In this document: positions 6,399 through 11,211 of the stretch, piece by piece
Numbering within the stretch: position 1 is the stretch's first letter
Layout: each line of letters opens with the position of its first letter
NCBI GenBank assembly: GCA_027451565.1
Contig: DAIDJC010000089.1
Coordinates: 1 to 11,211 of the forward strand
DNA: 11,211 nucleotides
From: Limisphaerales bacterium
GTDB taxonomy: Bacteria > Verrucomicrobiota > Verrucomicrobiia > Limisphaerales > UBA11358
Direction: 5' to 3'
The notes under the pieces: generated by a model
Seen by the model: the letters and a program-made list of their open reading frames with translations, nothing else
Told to the model about the DNA's origin: nothing
The model's database searches: none
Translations under genes and position numbers: made by a program

Positions 6399-6920
6399 AT
6401 GCAAACCACCCTGGTCATGACATTAATTGGGCCGGACCGGACCGGCCTGGTGGAGGATGTGGCTCGCATTGTGGCCAGCCAGGGGGGCAACTGGCTGGAA
6501 AGCCGGATGTGCCGTTTAGGCGGCGAATTCGCCGGTATTCTGAGGGTGGAAACCCCGGTGGAAAAGAGAGACACTCTCATGGCCGCGCTGCAAGCCATAC
6601 CCAAACTGCAAGTCATCGGCCATGTGGATGCCGCAGCCGCCCCCAAAACCCACGCCCGACTGGCCCGATTGGAACTGGTCGGCACAGACAGGCCCGGTAT
6701 TGTGCGGGAAATCACCGGCGCCATGGCGCGTTTTCACGTCAACGTGGAGGAATTTTCCAGTGAACTTCTCAGCGCCCCCATGTCCGGCCAGACTTTGTTC
6801 AAGGCCAGCGCCTGCCTGAGCCTGCCCTCCGAGTGCCCGCTCGATGCGCTCAAGAAGGAACTGGAAACCATAGCCTCGGATTTGCTGGTGGATTTGGCAT
6901 TCTCGGAAATGAAAGATTAA
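6399..6920 (+). CDS. Double ACT-domain protein, GcvR-like
   Basis: 173 residues made of two ACT domains, at about 3-75 and 88-168. Each opens with the characteristic ligand-loop motif: GPDRTGLV (11-18) and GTDRPGIV (95-102). This build and length match the glycine-cleavage repressor GcvR of enterobacteria, which senses glycine and binds the activator GcvA rather than DNA. Outside the gammaproteobacteria the partner is usually unknown, and no GcvA or gcv gene is seen here, so only the family and an amino-acid-sensing role are supported. There is no DNA-binding domain. It follows the 134-aa gene by 4 bases. A 100-bp spacer without clear signals separates it from tgt. Confidence 0.88.
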   Translation: MQTTLVMTLIGPDRTGLVEDVARIVASQGGNWLESRMCRLGGEFAGILRVETPVEKRDTLMAALQAIPKLQVIGHVDAAAAPKTHARLARLELVGTDRPGIVREITGAMARFHVNVEEFSSELLSAPMSGQTLFKASACLSLPSECPLDALKKELETIASDLLVDLAFSEMKD

Positions 6921-7020
6921 AGCCCCATCACAAGAGGCTGCCTCACAGATTTGAATCGGTCCCGGCCATCCCCTGCAGCTCAACGACGCAAAACCAGCCA
7001 GTCCGCGCCCGGATCGAGAC

Positions 7021-8202
7021 ATGACCGCAGTGCCGGAAATTTTTACCATGTTTGAACTTCTCAAAACCGATGCCCACACCCGCGCCAGGTTGGGCAGGCT
7101 TGCCACCACCCATGGAGTGGTGGACACCCCCGTCTTCATGTCCGTGGGCACCCAGGCCAGCGTCAAGGCGCTGGACCCGCGTGAGCTTGATGAAATGGGC
7201 ACCCAAATCATTCTCGGCAACACTTACCACCTCAACCTCCGGCCAGGCCTCGATGTCATCCGCGCGGCTGGCGGCTTGCATCGTTTCATGAATTGGTCCA
7301 AGCCCATCCTCACCGATAGCGGCGGGTTCCAGGTGTTCAGCCTGGCCAGCATTCGCAAGGTCAAGGCCCATGGCGTGGAATTCCGCTCGCACCTGGACGG
7401 GTCCCTCCTTTTCATCGGCCCCAAGGAATCCATGGAAATCCAGCGCGTTCTCGGCTCGGACATTGCCATGGTTTTTGATGAATGTCCGCCCCACGACGCC
7501 CCGGCCCGCGAACAACGTCTGGCGGTGGAACGGACCATTCGTTGGGCCAGGGAGTGCCGCGACCAGCCCCGCGCGCCTGGCCAGCAGGTTTTTGCCATCG
7601 TCCAGGGCGGATCGGACCCCGGCCTGCGTGAGGAATGCGCCCGGGCTTTGGTGGACATGGATTTTGACGGATACGCCATCGGAGGCGTCAGCGTGGGCGA
7701 GCCGGAACCGGAAATGATGCGGGCCATTGAGCTGGCCGAGCCGCATTTGCCGGCGCGCAAGGCGCGGTATGCCATGGGTCTGGGGACACCGGCCCAGATG
7801 GTGGAGTTGATCGCGCGGGGAATTGACATGTTTGACTGCGTGCTGCCCACCCGCGTGGCGCGCAATGGAACAGCTTACACCCGGCGGGGCGCCATTGGCT
7901 TGAAAGGAAGCAGTTTCAAGACGGATTTCGGCCCCATCGAGGAGGGATGCGAATGCTTTGCCTGCCGCCATTTCACCCGCTCCTACCTCCGCCACTTATT
8001 GCGGGCCAACGAAATATTGGGGTTGCGAATGTTGAGCGTCCACAACACCCACATGTATCTCAAACTCATGACGGATGTGCGGCAGGCCATCCAGGAAGAC
8101 CGTTTCCAGGCGTTTCACCATGCCTTCATCAGGGACTTCACGCCCTCCAGAAAGATACTGGCGCAAAGAACCCGGGCAGCGGCCCAGTCAAAGCCTGTCT
8201 GA
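7021..8202 (+). CDS. tgt: Queuine tRNA-ribosyltransferase (tRNA-guanine transglycosylase)
   Basis: This cytosolic enzyme swaps guanine-34 in GUN-anticodon tRNAs for preQ1, a step of queuosine synthesis. 393 residues from ATG 7021. The in-frame ATG at 7048 (MFELLKTDAHTRARLGRL) aligns better with the usual N-terminus of the family and may be the true start. The catalytic pieces are present: LTDSGGFQVFSL with D99, the substrate loop FAIVQGG (191-197), GGVSVGEP (221-228), and FDCVLPTRVARNG with nucleophile D272. The zinc site is C310, C312, C315 and H341. All expected residues are intact. No queC/D/E/F or queA gene is nearby. About 90 bases after its stop the insertion sequence begins, and no terminator is evident between them. 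Confidence 0.97.
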   Translation: MTAVPEIFTMFELLKTDAHTRARLGRLATTHGVVDTPVFMSVGTQASVKALDPRELDEMGTQIILGNTYHLNLRPGLDVIRAAGGLHRFMNWSKPILTDSGGFQVFSLASIRKVKAHGVEFRSHLDGSLLFIGPKESMEIQRVLGSDIAMVFDECPPHDAPAREQRLAVERTIRWARECRDQPRAPGQQVFAIVQGGSDPGLREECARALVDMDFDGYAIGGVSVGEPEPEMMRAIELAEPHLPARKARYAMGLGTPAQMVELIARGIDMFDCVLPTRVARNGTAYTRRGAIGLKGSSFKTDFGPIEEGCECFACRHFTRSYLRHLLRANEILGLRMLSVHNTHMYLKLMTDVRQAIQEDRFQAFHHAFIRDFTPSRKILAQRTRAAAQSKPV

Positions 8203-8291
8203 AAAGTGGGAAGGATGCTGCGGCTGGGGATTTTTGGTTTTGGGCAAAGCGGAACCGTCGGCGCATCCCCCTAGCGGCCTGTGACGACGGC

Positions 8292-8336
8292 GTTAACCTA
8301 ACTTCCGAGAAATATTCAAAAAAGCCAATAAAAGCG
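8292..8336 (+). repeat. Left terminal inverted repeat of the IS
   Basis: It starts GTTAACCTAACTTCC and ends CCAATAAAAGCG. Compared by eye with the reverse complement of the right end, the first 15 bases are identical. After a one-base gap, 23 of the next 30 match. Confidence 0.9.
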
Positions 8337-8344
8337 CAATTATG

Positions 8345-8410
8345 TAGCAAGTAATATAGTTATTATGATTAAATTAGTTCTTGCATGAAGATATTCGATA
8401 CAGATATGCT
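8345..8410 (+). promoter_or_regulatory. AT-rich promoter region of the transposase
   Basis: The stretch before the transposase is much richer in A and T than the genes around it. It holds several TATAAT-like hexamers, e.g. TATAGT (8355-8360) and TATGCT (8405-8410), the latter 18 bases after TTGCAT (8381-8386). Which, if any, is used cannot be decided by eye. Confidence 0.3.
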
Positions 8411-8417
8411 GTAGCCC

Positions 8418-10037
8418 GTGTTCGTGCAAGCCACCAAATCCACCCGGCAGGACGGCAAGACCTACGTCTCTTATCTGGTGCGCGAATCCTTTCGCACCCC
8501 CAAAGGGCCGCGCTCGCGCACCGTCTGCAACATCACCAACCTGCCTCCCGCCACCCGCGACCTGATCACCGCCTCGCTCAAGGGTCAGGAAGTGTTGCCG
8601 ACCGGACCGCTTCAACTGGAAACAGCCCTGGACTATGGCGGGCTGGCCGTCCTCAAGGACGCGTGGTCCCGTTTCCGCCTGGACGAACTGCTGGCGGGGA
8701 TCGGCTCGGTCCGCCAGCGTGGGCTGCTCCAAGCCATGGTTTTCAGCCGCCTGCTCTTTCCCTGTGCCAAGCTCTCCCTGGCCCAACAAGCCCAGGGCAC
8801 CTGGCTGCCGCAAGCCTGCGGCCTGGCAGCCGACGAATCTTTTGCCGAGGATGATCTGTATGGGGCCATGGACCAGCTTAACGGCCATTGGGTGGCTTTG
8901 GAAAAGCAACTCTATCAGCGGGCCTTCCCCCAGACCGTCCGATTGGTGCTTTACGATCTGACCAGTGTTTACTTTGAAGGGAAAGGCCCGGCGCATCTGG
9001 CCCGCTATGGCCACAGCCGCGATCATCGCTCCGACCGGCCGCAAATCATTCTGGCCGTGGCGACGGACACGGAGGGGCTGCCCCTGCATGTGGCGATCCT
9101 GCGCGGCAACCGCAATGACACCCAGACCTTGCAGGGGCTCCTGCACACGCTCCGACGGCGGTTTGGGATCACCGAGGCGACCTTTGTTTTTGATGGCGGG
9201 ATGAGCAGCCAGCTCAACCTGGCGGCACTGACCGAGGCCAAACTGACTTTTGTGACCCGGCTCTCGACGGCCACGCTGCAAACCCTGGTCGACGAACTGG
9301 GGTTGGAAAAGCAGTTGGAACTGGGGGATGACCAGCGGCTGCTGGAGGTCAGTCACCAGGGCAAACGTTATGTGATCGCCGGCGGTCCGTGGCGGCAGCA
9401 ACGGGATCAGGAACGCCGCCAGAGCCGGCTGGTCAAGGCGGAGGCGGCGTTAGGGCGACTGGCGGCGGTCCAACGCAAAAAGACCGACCCGCAAAAGCTC
9501 GCCAGCCAGGCGGGGCGCACGCTGCAAAGGCTCAAGGCCCACAAATACTTTACCTATCAGGTGGATCCCAAGGGCCGGTTGCAGTGGGCGCGCAAGGCCG
9601 ACCTCATCACGCAGGAAGCGCGGCAGGACGGCTGGTACTTGTTGCACACCAATGAACCCGCCGAGCGTTGTTCCGGGGAGCAAGTGCTGGCGCACTACAA
9701 GGGCTTGCTGGACGTGGAGGAAGCCTTCTGCGAACTCAAGAGCTATTTGGAGGTTCGCCCCGTGCATCACCGTCGGCCCGACCGGGTGATTAACCACGTG
9801 CGTCTCTGTTTTCTGGCCTATTGGCTGAGTGCGCGGCTGGGCGGAGAATGGCGCGCGCGGGGCGAGACAGAAGAGGTGCCCCGCATCCTGCGCCACCTGC
9901 AAACCATCCGGCTGGGTTCCTTGCGGCTGGACCCGCATACGGCCCGCCCGCTGATGACCGCCATCCCCAAAAATCTCAATGACCAGTTGTCAAAATTAAA
10001 CCTGACGGCCCTCTTTGCCGCCCCGCCAAAAAGCTAG
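8418..10037 (+). CDS. IS1634-type DDE transposase
   Basis: 539 residues, start GTG 8418. An in-frame TAG (8412-8414) lies just upstream, so no longer reading is possible except the close alternative GTG 8424. The N-terminus (FVQATKSTRQDGKTYVSYLVRESFR) is typical of IS1634 transposases. The catalytic acids can be placed: D180 in VLYDLTSVYFEG, D259 in FVFDGGMSS, and E434 in the terminal YKGLLDVEEAFCELK block. That block fits the IS4-superfamily Y-2-R-3-E-6-K signature with Leu (430) in place of Arg. The segment RYGHSRDHRSDRPQI (196-210), before ILAVATDTEGLPL, is another family hallmark. The middle (325-375) is basic and likely helical, an insertion between the second D and the E. The frame is unbroken, so the enzyme is probably functional. 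Confidence 0.95.
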   Translation: MFVQATKSTRQDGKTYVSYLVRESFRTPKGPRSRTVCNITNLPPATRDLITASLKGQEVLPTGPLQLETALDYGGLAVLKDAWSRFRLDELLAGIGSVRQRGLLQAMVFSRLLFPCAKLSLAQQAQGTWLPQACGLAADESFAEDDLYGAMDQLNGHWVALEKQLYQRAFPQTVRLVLYDLTSVYFEGKGPAHLARYGHSRDHRSDRPQIILAVATDTEGLPLHVAILRGNRNDTQTLQGLLHTLRRRFGITEATFVFDGGMSSQLNLAALTEAKLTFVTRLSTATLQTLVDELGLEKQLELGDDQRLLEVSHQGKRYVIAGGPWRQQRDQERRQSRLVKAEAALGRLAAVQRKKTDPQKLASQAGRTLQRLKAHKYFTYQVDPKGRLQWARKADLITQEARQDGWYLLHTNEPAERCSGEQVLAHYKGLLDVEEAFCELKSYLEVRPVHHRRPDRVINHVRLCFLAYWLSARLGGEWRARGETEEVPRILRHLQTIRLGSLRLDPHTARPLMTAIPKNLNDQLSKLNLTALFAAPPKS

Positions 10038-10051
10038 GCGCGTAGCCCGAC

Positions 10052-10074
10052 AAAATCGAGAATCCCTCGGTTTT
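10052..10074 (+). terminator. Putative terminator of the transposase gene
   Basis: AAAATCGAG (10052-10060) and CTCGGTTTT (10066-10074) form nine pairs, one of them T-G, around the loop AATCC. A six-T run follows shortly after (10081-10086). It starts 15 bases after the transposase stop and overlaps the inner part of the right inverted repeat. Confidence 0.5.
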
Positions 10075-10113
10075 ATTGGGTTTTTTGTTAATCCCTCAGG
10101 AAGTTAGGTTAAC
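10068..10113 (-). repeat. Right terminal inverted repeat of the IS
   Basis: Read on the minus strand from 10113 it begins GTTAACCTAACTTCCTGAG and mirrors the left end with one extra T and seven mismatches. Bases outside it (AAAGCCC) do not match the left flank. Confidence 0.9.
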
Positions 10114-10452
10114 AAAGCCCAAGCCCAAGCCCGAAAAGTGAAATGGAAAGGGTCAAGATGCGGTTAGTTTCTGGCGATTGGGGCAGTTTGGCCTTTTGAA
10201 TTTCGTTTTCCGGGTTCAAAACACGGGCCGTGTTCCTGCAGGAAGCCGCGTCCACTTTCGTGCGTAGCCATGAATGCAATGCCCTTCGATCCGAAGTTCG
10301 GACCGGCGTTCTTGAACCATTATGTTTTTAGATAAGTTGGAGCCACAATGCCAGCCGCCAATTTCAAACGCATAAAATAACCGAACGTCTATAATTTGCC
10401 CGCTTCACCAGCTACCCCGTAGCTTGCTTAACGCTTACACTGCACCGGCCAG
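10114..10452. other. 339-bp gene-free region with short repeats and palindromes
   Basis: No credible gene. It begins with three tandem AAGCCC units (10115-10132) directly beside the IS. It then holds AACACGGgCCGTGTT (10220-10234), overlapping TTCCTGCAGGAA (10233-10244), then TCCGAAgTTCGGA (10290-10302) and AGCTAC-CCC-GTAGCT (10410-10424). The last could fold downstream of the minus-strand prepilin gene but lacks a T-run on either side. Confidence 0.65.
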
Positions 10453-11211
10453 CTAACGCCCATCCGGGCTGCCAGGATAGCACCAGAGGATGTTCTTGTT
10501 GCTATCTGCCACGTCAATATACCAGGTGTCTATCCGGATATACCCCGCCGAACCGTCAAAGGCCGCGTTAATGGCACCGTTCAGGTGGCGCGAACTCACG
10601 CCTTCCTTGGGAAAATTGGCTCCATCATTGAAATACTTTGGGTGTTTTTCATCCGTTTCCCAGAATGCCACGTCCTCAGGTTGAAAAGCTGACAATTTTG
10701 AAACGGGGAAATTTGTTCGCATGTATCCGCACACCGCCCCGTTCATGGCATAGCTGGAGGATTGCTGGCTGCGCTGTGAAAAGAGAGGGCTGTTCGTGTC
10801 ATCCATGGGACAAAAATACATCCTATTGTTTTTGAGCGTGTTCCAAAAAAGCCCCGTCTGAGTTTTAAACTGTGCGGGGCCGCTGGACGAGGTATCCAAT
10901 GTGTAGAGCCAGCCATGACGCCCGGCTGAGTCGCCTTTCAACCAATTCGGCCATGGCGCACTGTCACTGTTTTCCGAACCATACATCTGGGTTGCGAGCA
11001 TGATTTGTTTGAGATTGTTGATGTCCGTCACCGACACCGCCTTGTTTTTGCCCTTGCTCAATGCGGGCAAAAGCAATCCCGCAAGTACCCCAATAATGCC
11101 GATCACAACCAATAATTCAATCAAAGTGAAGGCTATGTTGCTCTTGCACCGGGGACGAATTCCCCGTTTGCTGGAACGACTATGAATACCACCACCACGA
11201 AAACCATCGGA
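10453..11211 (-). CDS. Prepilin-like protein with N-terminal methylation motif (5' end cut by window)
   Basis: The minus-strand frame stays open to the window edge, with no ATG or GTG codon before the prepilin motif. The real start is therefore beyond 11211, and 252 residues are visible. A basic leader (SSKRGIRPRCKSNIA) precedes FTLIELLVVIGIIGVLAGLLLPAL, the classic type IV pilin/type II pseudopilin cleavage, methylation and membrane segment. The residue before the cleavage point is Ala rather than the usual Gly. The body has NNLKQIMLATQMYGSEN and ends WCYPGSPDGR, the build of the large prepilin-like families of Verrucomicrobiota, Planctomycetota and Lentisphaerota. Such proteins are sorted to the cell surface or a pseudopilus; the specific function is unknown. 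It converges with the IS transposase. Confidence 0.88.
   Translation of the reverse strand, partial: SDGFRGGGIHSRSSKRGIRPRCKSNIAFTLIELLVVIGIIGVLAGLLLPALSKGKNKAVSVTDINNLKQIMLATQMYGSENSDSAPWPNWLKGDSAGRHGWLYTLDTSSSGPAQFKTQTGLFWNTLKNNRMYFCPMDDTNSPLFSQRSQQSSSYAMNGAVCGYMRTNFPVSKLSAFQPEDVAFWETDEKHPKYFNDGANFPKEGVSSRHLNGAINAAFDGSAGYIRIDTWYIDVADSNKNILWCYPGSPDGR

Larger units (their letters stand above)
8292..10113 (+). mobile_element. Complete insertion sequence, IS1634-type (IS4 superfamily)
   Basis: The element is bounded by inverted repeats of about 45 bp (8292-8336 and 10068-10113). They contain one intact transposase gene and no passenger gene. If the outermost GTTAAC at each end is a 6-bp target duplication, the element proper is 8298-10107 (1810 bp); if not, it is 8292-10113 (1822 bp). 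The left end before the transposase is AT-rich, unlike the GC-rich coding part. It sits between tgt and the prepilin-like gene and interrupts no gene I can recognise. Confidence 0.92.

Noticed and set aside
5729..6724. Long minus-strand frame (331 codons)
   Set aside because: It lies opposite the 134-aa and ACT-domain genes, whose plus-strand motifs are clear; its own product has no recognisable domain.
6930..7020. Possible preQ1 riboswitch before tgt
   Set aside because: There is a short GAGG-CTG-CCTC hairpin (about 6934-6944), but the A-rich tail and pseudoknot partner of preQ1 classes are not visible.
6943..7995. Long minus-strand frame opposite tgt
   Set aside because: tgt is certain in the other direction; high GC coding sequence leaves the antisense frame open.
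8203..8291. Terminator between tgt and the IS
   Set aside because: GGGGAT and ATCCCC could pair over a long loop, but there is no T-run after the pair.
8340..9401. Minus-strand frame of 353 codons inside the IS
   Set aside because: Antisense of the transposase, low-complexity Gln/Gly-rich product, no known IS accessory domain.
10270..10335. 21-codon frame ATG...TAA in the gap after the IS
   Set aside because: No ribosome site, no motif, and length expected by chance.
1..11211. CRISPR array, toxin-antitoxin or defence island
   Set aside because: No spaced repeats of CRISPR type and no matching protein motifs; the tandem repeats seen have only two or three units.

Overview
The window looks like a chromosomal segment of a Verrucomicrobiota-type bacterium, possibly the Pedosphaera/Limisphaera side. 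This is inference. It rests on the C-terminal style of the prepilin-like (pseudopilin) protein at the right edge, a moderately high GC content, mostly weak Shine-Dalgarno signals, and the mix of gene families. Almost everything on the plus strand is housekeeping or cell-envelope related. The only supported minus-strand gene is the prepilin-like one.

Layout, left to right. A complete tRNA-Ser(GGA) with encoded CCA (151-238) is followed by a GT39/ArnT-type membrane glycosyltransferase (440-1897). A YugP-like membrane zinc peptidase (2109-2798) comes next. A compact plus-strand run follows: a sigma-70 factor with regions 1.2 to 4 (2850-3851), overlapped by apt (3839-4381), then a DPM1/ArnC-like GT2 glycosyltransferase (4416-5183) and a small lipoprotein (5214-5564). 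A 425-bp gap (5565-5989) holds a 19-bp tandem duplication ending in a perfect palindrome, and further downstream a second, 16-bp perfect palindrome. A two-gene unit follows: an unidentified 134-aa protein and a GcvR-like double ACT-domain protein, 4 bases apart (5990-6920). Then comes tgt, tRNA-guanine transglycosylase (7021-8202).

The accessory part is a complete insertion sequence of the IS1634 type (about 8292-10113). It has one intact 539-aa DDE transposase and terminal inverted repeats of about 45 bp. The outermost 6 bp, GTTAAC, is itself palindromic, so it could be target duplication or part of the repeats. A 339-bp gene-free stretch with several short palindromes separates it from the convergent, 5'-truncated prepilin-like gene (10453-11211, minus).

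How the genes may work together: the GT2 protein resembles enzymes that load a sugar onto a polyprenyl phosphate, and the GT39 protein resembles enzymes that use such a donor on the far side of the membrane. Both could serve one envelope-glycosylation route, though they are 2.5 kb apart and not in one transcript by position. apt (purine salvage) and tgt (queuosine) are standard metabolic and tRNA-modification genes. I see no defence system, CRISPR array or biosynthetic cluster. The least explained items are the 134-aa protein next to the ACT-domain regulator and the repeat structures in the two gene-free gaps.
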